A stretch of DNA of 64,000 bases. It comes from Prinia subflava. Its lineage: Eukaryota > Chordata > Aves > Passeriformes > Cisticolidae. This document shows positions 1 to 12,600 of the stretch, piece after piece. Made by a program: the position numbers and the translations under genes. The notes under the pieces were generated by a model. That model had not been told where the DNA came from and searched no databases. It saw only the letters and a list, made by a program, of their open reading frames with translations. The stretch lies in NCBI RefSeq assembly GCF_021018805.1, contig NC_086253.1, positions 8,992,735 through 9,056,734 of the forward strand, in the 5' to 3' direction. Numbering within the stretch: the first letter of the stretch is position 1; every line of letters begins with the position of its first letter.

Positions 1-3000
1 GTTAAATTCTTCATTATTTTAAGCTCCTCGTGATTAACTCAGACCAGCTGGTTACTTTACCTTGGGATCATGGGAGCTGGACCCTTTATGAAACTTTCCA
101 AACCAGCTTGAGGCTTGCTATAGAGTCTTTCAAGCCAGTGAAGAAATACATTGAATTAAGCAGTCAGCACAGCTGGGTGAAAAGCATTAGGTGTGACAGA
201 CTCCCATTCCTCAAATGCCTCGTGCCAGCCTTAGAGCAAATATTTGCATTACCTGTTTCAAGACAAGCTCTGGAGCTGATGCACTCAGTTGTAACCTCAC
301 AGATTCACTGGTAGTAATAACTTCCTCTGTTCTAACCTCTCTTGGAGATTTGTTGTAGTATAGATACCTCCTGTAATGTGTCCAAAGTGTCTAAAGAAGG
401 GCACCTCCTCTTGGGAAATCCTCTGTGGCCTGAAGCAGTTGTAGCTTAAGGGTCTTCCTAGTATGGGAGCACACGGCAGTAGTGCTTCAGTTCAGACTGA
501 AGCACACTTTCCTGTCTTCTTCCTAAACATTCTTTCCACACCTTCATTTCTTTTGGAATGAAATCATACTCAAAATCACTCCTGTCTGCTTTTAGTGACA
601 CGAGGTGTGCCACGGGGGCAGTAACAGCAGAACAGTGGCCATTAAGGGATTCTGATGTTGGATTTAAAGGAAATAAAAATACTGCTTGTCCTTTGAGGTT
701 GACTCTCTGCAAGATTTTATTTCACAGAGTGTTTTATCTTGCTGTAAACAGAAAGCTAATTCTGAAAATCAGGCTGTTCATTTTTTCATTGAGATCGGGG
801 TAGAAATGTGATTGGTCTTAAGACGTACATTTGTGTCCTGGCTAAACATAGCACACAGCATCTTTAATGTGCTTTGCAGTGAAAGTGGCTTCTTTGCAGC
901 CTTACGAGATGAGAGGTGTGGCATGACTGGGAGCATACTTGAGACAGATTAATGTTTAAACCTCAGTTACAATTCAGTTGTCAAAGAAACTACATTACTA
1001 AATCTATAACGTGGCCCTCCCCTAAGAATACTGTATGCCAGCCAACTTGTTACAAACAGCTTTTGGAACAGCTACCCACTGGCCCATTAAATAAAGTTTG
1101 CTTTGTGTTTCATTTCAGCATGCCCTCTCCATTGCACTGAGTGCAAGAGTGAGGAGTTGCAAATGACAACTTATTGTAAACCAGTTCTTATTTGCGGGAT
1201 TCGAAGTATTTTCTTTACTATTTATGTTGTTTTCCAGTTGCAACTGAATGTGAGTTTATTTAAATCTTCTCTGAAGTGTATACTCAGATGTCATTTCTTG
1301 CCTAAAGCATCTAGTAAATGATTGTGTGTTACTTTTGCTTTGGTAGGAATGCCTTCTTAGCACCAAGAGACATTGCTTGTTTTTTAACCACCAGCAGCAT
1401 TCAGAAAGCAGCGAGTAATGAGTGAACAGATTTAGGTCAATTGAAGGGGGGAACACGTGGAACCTTTGGGTTAAACGTAATTTGTTGATATTTTGTAGAT
1501 TTGCCTTAAGAGCATTCTGTCTTGCCATTCTCCTTTTTCAATGGCTGTTAACTTTATAGCAGATAAGGAGGTTGTGTCAAAACACTGCAGACAGTTCTCC
1601 AAGAGCAGCAGGCCTGGTTTGTCTTAAGATTTTGTAGAGCTGTCAGGGCTGAGCATTTATGCTTCCATAATAAAAGAAATTTTAGGGTATAATGAGCAAT
1701 AAATAATAGCAATAAGCAGTTCAATTAAATTCAGTCATTCAGGATCTTACCCGATGGTTGAAAGGGATGGGAGAAGACAGGGAACTAACTGAGTACTTTC
1801 ATTCCATAAATTGGATTTTTTCTGTGTACAATCCCAGCTAAACTTTTTACTAAAGGTAGAAATCAACTGAGTGACAATGGTAGGTACTTTGCTCTTTTAA
1901 AACTGTTTAGGTTATAAGGACACAATTGATGAAAGTTACAAGAGGGCAAAATACTTTGCTAATTTTTAAGTAGTTTAAGTATTTTTAAGTGAAAACAAGC
2001 TGCTGTAAAAACTAGAGTAAGCAATGTAGCAAAATTTTGGAGAAATTATGTTAACTTAACCGAATACAGAGATTTTGAGTGAACTCTTTGTGCATGCTAC
2101 CTAAGTATCCATTTGAAAATCTTGAGAATCCCACAGTCATACCCAGGAGAGCTTCTGCTGTATATCAAGTTTTTAGCTGCATTCAGATAACTGGGTGTAA
2201 ATGCTGCAGAGCATTTGTGGAGCATGTGCTGCTTTTGTCATGTCCATTTTGTGTGAGCTCATCATTCCCATCAGTCAGTGTATACTCACCATCAAGTTGG
2301 ATCAACTTGACAAGGATAAGGTAACACACCCCATGGCGGGGCATAGTTTGAGGGCAATGATGAGCAAAAGCTTGGAGCCCCAACCCGAAAAGAAATTGTA
2401 CTCAAGGGAAAAGGATAGCATATAATTTTAGATGTATGTTGAAGTTAAAAAAAATGCTGAAAATACTGCACATTGAAACTAAAAGAGAAAATAAAATGCA
2501 ACTATTACTGTAAGCGATTTTTCTCTGGTTATTTTTAAAAAAGGGTTTGATGCATTCTTACTAGAGTTTTTCCCCAGTATCTCTTCTTTTCAGCAACTAT
2601 CAAATACTGAGTGTTATTAAGATATGCAAGAATACTTGAACTCTCTGCAAATGTAGCTGCGCTGCACAATCACCGTGCTGTTTGCAATTAACCAAGAACT
2701 ATCGCAGTTGAGCTTTTAATTGTATCTAATAGTCATGATTGCCAAAACTTCTCTGGGATTCTGGATGAGATCAGAAAAGGCAAAATTTAAGTGTACAGCT
2801 GTATTTGTGAGTGAGAGTGTATTTATCCACGGCAGTCCTGGGGAGGGATAGTGTTACACAGGAGAAGAAATGGTTTAACTTGCCGAAGCGTGGTTTCCCA
2901 GCTGTTGGGCTTGCATCTTAAAAGAAGTTTCTGGGTGGTCCTGCTGCTGAACACTGGAGGATCTCTTGCAGTACTCAACAGCTCAGAGACATCTTGTTTT

Positions 3001-6000
3001 GATTAACTTCACAGCACTTGGCTGTTCTCTGAAACTCTGGCATAAAGTTTGAAGTAGTAGCTTGATGTAGAAAGCACGTGCTGGCTTTGTCCTTATCAAA
3101 GTGACTTCTTTCACATCTTGTTTTTCCTTGTTGGCGTTGGTGGTGACTGATCTGCCTCTGTGTCACCTTTGAGTGTGGCCGTGGAGCTGAGGGACAGAGC
3201 TGTGCTGGGGTAAGTGCCTTTGTCTGCAGAGCTGGAGAGTTGATTGAGTAATAAAGTCTTCATCTTTTTGTCACTCAGAGAAGAAAAACCATTTAATTCC
3301 TGGAAATATTACCCCTAAAGATGAATTGCCAGGCACAAGGAGAGGAAGCATTGCACTTAATAGACTGGAACTTTTTAATTTACTGGAACTTTTTTGCTCT
3401 CCCCACTGCCCTTCCTGTCCTGTGTAGGTAAGGTGCTTTTTTTCCTCCTTCTTAGGCAGTGCAGCTGTAAAGAGTATTGTAGCCATCAGTTGGGAATTGG
3501 CAGGGCTCCACCCCAGTTACAAGACAAAAAAGCTTTGATTGCCTGTAGAATTAAACATAATTATACCGTAAGTTTTGCATAACTGTTTGAAGAGATGAAA
3601 AGATTCGTAACTTGCAGGTTTGTTAAAAAGTTGGAAGTAGGAACACGAGAAAATTCATACAGTTTATATAGAATGTTATCTTTGGAGTGAGCCAAACCTT
3701 CTGCTCTTCTACTGCAGCTGTAATTCTGCCTTAATTTTGTTTCTGTTCTTTCCCATGGTGTACATATCCAAGTATGGCAGAACAGTCCCTTTCCCCAGGT
3801 GCTGTTTTCGTATCCTTCAAGTTGCAAATGTCATGGGTAGATTTTGATCAAGTGCAACCTGATTGTTCTACCTCATTATTTACATTTTGGAGTTCTTTCA
3901 GCCAGGCTGCAGTGTTTGGGCTCCGAGCAAAATGCCTCCCTGAGGGCTGGGTTTGACCATGCACCAGATGCCCACAGAGCTGTGAGCCAGGTTAAATCAG
4001 ACCATTTAAATACAGGGTTTTTGCTAATCTGGCTCATCTTGAATTACATGCACTGTAAAACTTCAAGTCAATGTTGAAATAACATCTCCAAATTAGAATC
4101 TTAGTCTTTTCTACCCATTTCTTCCCCTGAGGAAGAGGCACTAAGTGTGTTTTCATCCCTGTCTTGCTGTTAAATGGCTCTAGGATTGAAGCATCTGTCT
4201 TGTCCAATGGGAAGGCAAGTGTAAAACTTGCTAACTTATCTTTTTGTGGTGTGTCTTGTTAATGTTGACATTTCAAATACCTTCTTTGGCATTTGATTTA
4301 ACATCTATGAAAATAACACAATTGTTTAACTTTTATTTCAGGCAAGTTTGGGCAGATACTGTTAATTACACTTTCATAGTTTACAGTAATTTTTCTTTGC
4401 CTTCTTAACTGCTTCAAACTACCACTGTTTTGAATGAACACTGGATGCTGCAGATCTGGGAGGTATTTTTAAGTGCTTTCGAGGCTTCTGATCCTTCCTT
4501 CTCTTGGTAATGGGGCTTAAGCTCATTCCCTCTCCTGCCTTCTTTCCTCTGCTGAGGCTGCCAGAGTAAATACTTCACCTGTTGAATGCTTTATAAATAA
4601 AATTTGTATGTCATCAATAGATTGGTACATGACTAAATAACAGGGGATAAGACTGAATGATCCAAAGTACCTGGAGTTTATGAATTAATTGTGAGTCCTG
4701 AAGAAGTGAACCTTTAGAAGGGGACCAAATAAACCTGCAACTTTTTTGCTACCTAATACAGCAATCTAAGAATATTATTCAGATGTTTATCTTCATCAGT
4801 ACCAAAATCAAATGTTTTCACAAATGATGTTTCAATCTGTATTTTTGCTGCTTTACTGCTTTTGTGGGTGTCTTGGGGACGGTTCTGTCTCTGCTCACTG
4901 AAGCAGCATATTTATATACAGCAGTTACTTAAAGGGGAGCTTGTGGATAATACCTGTTCCCATTGCAGTGTGATCTGATAATATTAAAAAAAAAAAGTCA
5001 GAAATGTGATCTGTCAGCTGGGAAACTTGCAGGCAGCACTAACAGTAATAGTGAAAGGACCTGCTGCTTCAGAAAACATTATCTGGGACCAAGTCACATT
5101 ATCAGTGGTAAACAGAGGCTTTATTGTGCTGACAGGTTAATTTTCCAACTCTCCCACTGGCCTGCTGTGGGGTTTGAGAGAATCCCTGTGTGGGAAAGAT
5201 ACAGCAGACTTGGTCTGATTTGAGTTGAGTTGTCTCACATGACAGGATTAAGCAAATCTATGTTTCTTAGATCCATAAAAATCCAATCTGCATATTATAC
5301 CTTTGAAAATAGTGATGAATCCAGGGGTGGTGATGGAGTGTTGTAAGAAGTCATGTTGAGTTATCGTGTTACACTTGAAAAGATTGCTGCTCCATATGTA
5401 CTGGTGAAAGTATGAGGTGCTCAGTTGGTTGCAGTGAGACTTTAGAGTGCCCAAAGTTCTTTTGTGTTTTTGCTGATGGGTTAAATATCGTCAAAGTGGT
5501 TATTAATTATTAACTTAGCGAGGTCTGGCTCTCCTTTGTCTGTGCTGCTTTTGTTCTCAGTTTGACTGCATTAACTCTAGATGAAATATAAATGCCAGTT
5601 CCAAACTAACAATGATTAAACTGTATTGTTCTGTGTAGCTTAAGTACATGAAAAAAAATCAGGACAGGAGATCAAATTTATTATTATTTCATATGTACTC
5701 AGTCATGTTTTATTGGCTATAAAATCTCATGTAGACAGGATAACTTTAGAAGCCAAGTAGCATAAACAAGAATTTAGCCCTAAATTACATATTTTGAAGA
5801 GATCTTTGAAGCCTGTCGTGAGATGGGCATTCATTCAAAAGAAAATAATTAAAAGTTGACATTTCAGCAGGGCCCAGCAGGGGTAGTGACAAGGGTTGTC
5901 TGACATGTTTATTCCATCCTGCTTTTCTGCTCTAAAGCTCCAGGATGGGATGCAGGAAGGAAGGACAGGATTTGTGCAGCAGCCTGGTGTGTGCTATATG

Positions 6001-8261
6001 GGAGTAAAGGACCTTTTGTCTGCTGAGAGCCAGTTATGGACAGGGAAAAGTATCCGTGTTTGTTAAAAAAAGAATATTCCCAACCACAAGCAGTTGGATG
6101 GGTCATTGCTGCCTGTTGCAGGTCATTACTTTTTTTCTGTACAAATACATATGCATGCAAATATATATCATCACCTGGATATATCATATGTAATCTATAT
6201 CATGATCCAGGCAGTTTGGGGACCTTGAAGTCTCCTTGGAGGCCAAACATCTGTGGTGCACCCAAGGACAGAGAAGCATTTGTGACACTTTTAAGCACAT
6301 TGCAGGACAGAGCCAGGATGATTCCTCCTGGGAAAGGGAGGCTTCATGTCATGTCATTGCAAGATACAGCCCAGGGACCAAGGAATGGTAGAAAACAGCA
6401 ACTTCTCATCCTTCACCTTCAGTAGCTTTGTCCACTTCACCATATTATGCCTGAAAATGTTGAAGGTTCCTGTTGTTAAAGGTGTGAGAGCATTTTTTAG
6501 GTTGCTCCCAGCTTTAGGGTTTAGTTTTCTGTTGCACTATGGGCATTTATAGAGCAGCAAGGAAAAGAAACCCATTTTCAGTAAGCTGTCATAGTAAGTT
6601 GAAGGAAGGTTGCAGAACTTGAAACTGGCTCTTAGTAGTGTTCTTTACCCTTAAAGTTAGAACTTGAGTGTTCCTTTATATTTGATTATAAAAAGAAGAA
6701 ATAGTTTATTTTTTCTTTGAACTACGATTTTCCCTGTAAATTACTATTCCAGAGTCAGCCAGAACTGTCTTTCTTCTTTTTATACAGGTGCCTTTCATCC
6801 ACTTGAGGAAAGCAAATATGCTTTTTTTTTCATCTCCTGAAAATCAAAAATACTAAAAGTTTTTCTCCTTTTTCTAGTTGCAGTTGCATTTCCTCATATT
6901 GCTGCATTTTCTCTAGTGAGAGTCTGATGTTTTGAATTTTCACAGGTAATATTCTTGCCTTGTTTGGTTTCTTGATCGCATTCCAGAAAGTTTCTTCTTT
7001 GAAAGGATGTTACTTTTGAGTTACACAGTTTTGATGTATTTCATTGCAACATTAAGGCTTATCAGACACTGGTTTGCCAGGTCCTCCTCCTGGAGGACAG
7101 AAGTGATGCTTGTTTGCAGTCCTCAGGAAGCTCCCTGATGGCCACAGCCTGTCTGACATAGCCAGATTGCTCAGCCCCGTGGATGCATCCCACATCATCC
7201 TGTGGTCTGGTGTATGCCCATCCTGTCTCAATGTTCCCCAGTTTCATTCTCTTCCACTGAGCCTTTGTGGCTCCAGACCTCCCCGTGGGTGGAACTGGGA
7301 TTCCTGGAGTCCTCCACCAAATTTGGTGCTGCTGGACATGAGCTTTGGTTTTCATTGCCCTTTCAAAAACGTGCTTTCATTATGCTTTTATGCTTTTAGT
7401 ACTTGCCAAGACTGCTGAGTGCAGGCTTTTCTCCCAGCAGAGTGCAGGCACAGCCCCTGGAGCAGCTCCTTGTCCTGCTGCTCCCTCGGGCTCCCATCCC
7501 ACCGCGGGTCTGCTCCATGCTGGGCTCGTGGAGCTGCCTTTGGGGCCTGGGGAGAGAGAGCCTGTCGGGGGGACTATTGGTGACAGATTAAAACCTGGAT
7601 TCACAGCCAGCTGCTGAAGTGGCCTCTTCCCGAGGTAAAGGCTTTTGTAGCTTTTCCAGTTAACTTTGAGCTCTCCTGCCTTTCCTGCTCACACGGTTTA
7701 GCTTTGACTTTCTTCTCCTTATCTGTCACTGGAGAGTAATTGCCCCTTTCATAAGGACCTTGCTTTAACCTTGAACAGCAGTTCCCGTGGCACCTGATGT
7801 GCATTATGAACTATATATACTGATGAAAGAGTGAGGTACAGTCCTAATGTCTTCCTTGATGTTTTCTTTTTAAATCTGTTTCAAGGAGCCCTTTCAGATG
7901 GGACATGAAAGCTCTCCTATTCTTATAAAATGAAATATTTTTGTTTTGAAAAAAGACATATTTAGAATAGTAAGGTAAAAGCATAGTCTTATCAGGCTGA
8001 AGCTGCAATATCCAAGCTGTTTCCAGTTGCTCTTATCTGTCCTTTCATCTGGTTCTAAACATGAAATGGGCATTTCATTATTAAATGCATACAGAGCCTT
8101 TCATTCTGGGGTATATTGCTCTACACACTTCTGTGGGGATTTTTGCAGTATGTGGTAACTTAGAAGCAAAAGGTAGATGTTTTTATGACAATACTCTGAC
8201 AGGGAGTGCTGCCACAGGATTCTGTACTGGAGAGGGAGAGCTCTCCTTTCAGGGCAGGGTT
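1..8261. other. Unique sequence, no gene recognised
   Basis: The stretch is AT-leaning with no recognisable transposon or conserved protein. The first 314 bases carry a 94-codon open frame from a GTG with unbiased composition that I do not recognise. AATAAA hexamers with GT-rich downstream sequence occur, the best at 4596-4601 (TTTATAAATAAAATTTGTATG). A transcript ending here, such as a long 3' UTR of an upstream gene, is possible but unsupported. The 7060-7620 part is more GC-rich without a recognised exon. Confidence 0.5.
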
Positions 8262-9640
8262 GAGGAGACTCAACAAATCACAGCGTGACTGAGGCTGGAA
8301 GGGACCACAGTGGGGCAACTGGTGAAGAACCCCTGCTGAAGCAGGGTCCAGCCAGGGCACATGGCACAGGACTGTGTCCAGATGGTTCTTGAATATCTCC
8401 AGTGAGGGAGACCCCACACCCTCTCTGAATAGCCTGTCCCAGTGCTCAGACCAGTAAAGAAGTCCTTCCTCATATTCAGGTGGAACTTCTGTGCATCAAT
8501 TTCTGCCCACTGCCTCTTGTCCTGTTGCTTGGCACCACTGAGCAGAGTCTGATCCACCTTCTCGACACCCTCCCTGCAGATACAGACATTGATGAGAGCC
8601 CCTCATGAGTGTGAGGCTGAACAGGCTCAGCTCCCTGAGCCTTTCCTTGTAAGAGACTCTCCAGACCTTTAATCATCTTTGTCACCCTCTGCTGGAGCCA
8701 CTCCAGGATCCCCATGTCTCTCTTGTCCTGAGGAGCCCAGAGCTGCACACAGCACTGCAGATGTGTCTCACCAGGGCTGAGCAGAGGGGCAGGATCACCT
8801 CCTTCACCTGCTGGCCCTGCTCCTCCCAAGGCACCCCAGGGCTCCACTGGCCTTCTTAGCCACAGGGACACCCTGCTGGCCCATGGACAGCTTGTGTCCA
8901 CCAGGACCCCCAGGTCCTTCTCAGCCACAAGGACACTGCTGGCCCATGGACAGCTTGTGTCCACCAGGACCCCCAGGTCCTTCTCAGCCACAAGGACACT
9001 GCTGGCCCATGGACAGCTTGTGTCCACCAGGACCCCCAGGTCCTTCTCTGCAGAGCTGCCTCCCAGCAGGGCAGCCCCCAGCCTGTGCTGCTCCATGGGG
9101 TTGTTCCTCCCCAGGTGCAGGCCCCTGCATTTGCCCTTGCTGAATTTCAGAAGGTTCCTCTCTGCCCATCTCTCCAGCCCATTGAGGGCCCTCTGAAGGG
9201 CTGCAGACCCTCTGGGGTCCTGGCCACTGCTCCCAGCTTTGTCTTGGCAGGGAACTTGCAAAGGAGGCATCCGTTCCTTCATCCAAGTCACTGATATAAA
9301 CAAGTTAAACAACACAGGGCCCAGTGCGGTACCCTGGGGGACACCACTGGGAACAGGTCTCCAGATGGACCCTGTGCCACTGATCATGGCCCTCTGGGCT
9401 CTGCCACTCAGCCTGTTCCAACCCACCTCACTGCCCACACCCACAATTCCTGAGCTTGCCTACGAGGATCTCGTGGGACAGGGTGTCGAAAACCCTGCTG
9501 AAGTCAAGGTAGACAAAATCCATTGCTCTCCCCTCAGCCATCCAGGTAGTTGTTGCTTTGTAGAAGGCAGACAGGTGGTCAAGCTTGATTTACCTTTAGT
9601 TGATCCCTGCTGGCTGCTGATCACCACCTTGTCTTCCATG
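8262..9640 (-). mobile_element. CR1 LINE, 5'-truncated, RT C-terminal half plus 3' UTR
   Basis: Read on the minus strand, this encodes CR1 reverse transcriptase pieces. These are a YLDFSR-type stretch followed by FDT..SHEILVGKL, then SGVPQGTALGPVLFNLFI, a WAERNLLKFSKGKC-type stretch, and AEKDLGVLVD. It continues into WAPQDKRDM and GLE and ends in the usual CR1 3' region. The + strand starts AATCACAGCGTGACTGAGGC, the reverse complement of a CR1 tail. The catalytic FADD box is not preserved: the region after LFNLFISV is frameshifted. The copy is therefore dead. A 322-codon minus-strand frame runs through much of it but switches out of the true RT frame in places. The internal 63-bp expansion is listed separately. 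Confidence 0.93.
8885..9047 (-). repeat. 63-bp tandem repeat, about 2.6 copies, inside the CR1 RT region
   Basis: Copies begin at 8885, 8948 and 9011, exactly 63 bp apart and almost identical. The third diverges after about 37 bp into normal CR1 sequence. A degenerate partial unit precedes the first (about 8854-8884). On the minus strand each unit encodes 21 residues of the type AEKDLGVLVDTSCPWASSV, so the expansion keeps the CR1 frame. Confidence 0.95.
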
Positions 9641-12600
9641 TGGATATGTGGCCTACACTCACAGGAATAAAACTGAGTTGTTCTGGAGCAGGTACCTTTT
9701 TGTGCTTGCACCCAGTGGCAGATGTGAGCTGGCTGTGGCAGCTGTTGTATCTATCTGTGGATACAACCAGAAATTCAGAATTTGTGAGTGGGGGGCACGG
9801 TGAAGGCTCCTGGGCTTTCTGCCTCAGCTGGACTTATAGGAAAAGAAATGGGTGCAGAAACAAAGCTTTATTCAGCTTACAAGAGGAAAGCTGCAGAACT
9901 GCCAGACGTGCAGAAAAAGGAAAAGCAAGAAAAAGAGTAGATGTGTTGTTAAGGGTAATGAGCAATGCACATTCTCTAGTAGGATTAGGATGGGAACAGG
10001 AATAGACTTGCCAAGCTAAGGGAAAATCCTGTTTTTGAAAAATGAAGGGAAAAAAAATCCTTTAATGAGTTTTGATAGGAAAATTGACAAGTATTAACAA
10101 GAATCAGGAAAAGTAGCAGTTAAATGGCCAGGCTATGCAAGATGTTCACAAATAGTCAAGATGAACTCAGCAGTGATTAAGGGGAATAAAAACTTGAGCA
10201 AAAATGCTGGAGAGTACTTGAACTTGTTGTTAGTTCACTAATGTCTGTGATCCTTGCTCATGGTGTTTGTACAAGTATAAACGGGGCAGATGTGAGCCCA
10301 GTGATCCCTGCAAGTGCTGTCCTTGCTACAGGATGAGAAGTCCCAGTGAGGATCAGGATGTGTTGGTTCTGCCCAGCATTGCACTGATGCAGTTTGATGG
10401 GGCATGGGTACAGGAAACTTTCTTCTGCCCAGAATATAACACATGGATTCTCCTGTCCATATCCCACAGCCTGCAGGGCCTGTGTAGAACTTCTGGGTAG
10501 GAAGGGAGTGTGCAAGCAAAGAAAATTCATGAGGTAGCTCAGAGACATAATGGGAAGCGCTTTGAGTAGTGCTCCTATGTTTGTGCAAAGGCAAGACACA
10601 AAGGCATCCAGAGGAGGAAGTAAAATGCAACGAATAGAGTTAGAGAAGAGAAATGCATTGAGGCACAGGTGATGGCTTGGAGAATCAGATTGTACAGGCA
10701 GGAGTAGAGCAAGGCAGCAGAAATGATTAGTGAAGCTCAGGGCAGCGCCTTGTGCTCGGGGAAAGCAGCGCTGCTGCCACCACCGCCCTGGGCAGGGGTG
10801 CAGGGATGGACATGTGGGGTCCAGGGACTTCCTCTGCCTAGTAGGAGAGAAGAGAAGAGAAACTTGCAGGAAGCAGAGTGAAAATTGAATGACAGCATTA
10901 CTGTTGTGTGCTAAGGACAGAATAAATGGCATACAGGGTGTTTTGGAATTCCAGCATGCTGGGATTACAGCTCCTGCCAAGAATACAGCACTGCTTAGCA
11001 CACATGAAAGTAGAAACCTACCTATACTAAACTGGCCAAATTGTTTTAGTAATACACAGCCAGACAAAACAGATACTAATAATTCATAGAACAGTGAAAG
11101 CAGCATCGTGAATACACTAGTTTCTTTAGGCTGAAAGTCCCTTCAGTCACCTCCCATGTGATGCAATAGCTGTACTTGATTAGCAAAAAATAAATGTGGA
11201 GAGAAGGAAACAGCACAGGAAAAGAGATACAGCCCCTGCCTTTGGAGGGCACAGAGGTGAAGGCAGCAGCAGAGAATGGGGTTTTATGCAAGTTCTCCAG
11301 GGAACTGCAGGGCTTTCCCATGAAAAGCCTTCTTGACCTGAGGCCAAAGACTTCAACAAAGAAGAGACTTCTGCTCCTGATACTACCTTTTTTTCTCTCT
11401 CTTTTCTTCCCTGAAGAAAAAGAGGACTGGTGAGTGATCTAAGATTAAAGGTGCAGCGTTGCAATTTTGGGGCATTATGTCAGTTGTGAGAGATCAGACT
11501 GCGAATTAGGGAAAAAAAAAGTCAATTCAGAGGCATTACTAGAAACCCCATTATTAGGAAACCCAGACATAATCTTTGATAAACCCACGAATATTTGCCA
11601 AGCAAAAGAAATTCCCCAGTGCATATGAAAGCTTAAGAGGCAGCAGGCAGTGCTCTGAGCATGATAAAAAATTAAAACCATTACAAGAGAGAGACCTGGG
11701 GTAGTGTGTCCTGCAGAGCTAAAATGCTGATCCCCAGGGAGCAGCAATGCAAGCCAAGCAGCAGCCCAGCTCTGGGGGAGAAAAAGAGGTAAAATCTGCC
11801 ACAGATTGTGTTGTTTTGCTGCAGGTGTACAGAGTGGGCCAGGAGAGGAGGGCTGGCAGGGAGGGCTCCTTGGCAGGGGGAGCTGATGCTGCTGCAGCAG
11901 GAGATCATCAGCCTGAAAGGAAAATTGGGCTCTTGTGGAGCTGGATGCTGTGTGCAAGCCAGTGTGAAGTTAGCAATACCAAAAGGGATTCACAGGAAGG
12001 AGACAGTAAATAGATGAAATTCAGGGTTAGAGCTGCACATTTATCCCTGCAGAGGGAAGATGGCAACAAGCACACATAACAAATGGGCAAAGTTACAGTT
12101 TGCTTGCTAGGATGTTAAAAGACTGTGTGCCATCCTCCTGAATCCGTGGGGGAAAATTATTGCTGTGTCTGGGGAGTCTGAGGAGCAAGGAGATCTCTTA
12201 GCAAGGTAACACAAAGTATCCAGAGAACTCAGTTTTTAGCTATGATTCTGAGAAAAGGATCAGTCATAGCTAAACTGATCTTTTAATGGTCAGTTTGCAG
12301 GTACATAATTTTTACTGTCAGCTCAGGCACTGGAATTACTGTCCCGTACTCCTTGGAGACACATACCCTGTGCCTGATACCAGTGTCCCAGCCTTCCACT
12401 GCAGCCACTGGGATGGTCACAAAGGGAAGACGGATGCAAACAAGTCTGTGGCCCAATCCAAGCTCTTCCCACCTGTTCCTTGGCTCTACCTGCTTGCTGT
12501 CAGCAGTATAAACCCTAGAAACACCCAGAGCCTTGCCCTGGTTTGCTTCCAAGCTGGGCTGCAGCTCTGGGAAGGTTTCTTTCACAGTCTTTCATACAGG

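Noticed and set aside
30..314. 94-codon frame at the window start as a terminal exon or transposase piece
   Set aside because: It starts from GTG, matches no family I can name, and has no clear acceptor. It was kept only as a remark in the unique-sequence entry.
8476..9444. 322-codon minus-strand frame as a cellular gene
   Set aside because: It is the CR1 reverse transcriptase region with frame switches, a 63-bp expansion and lost catalytic residues. It is a dead retroelement.
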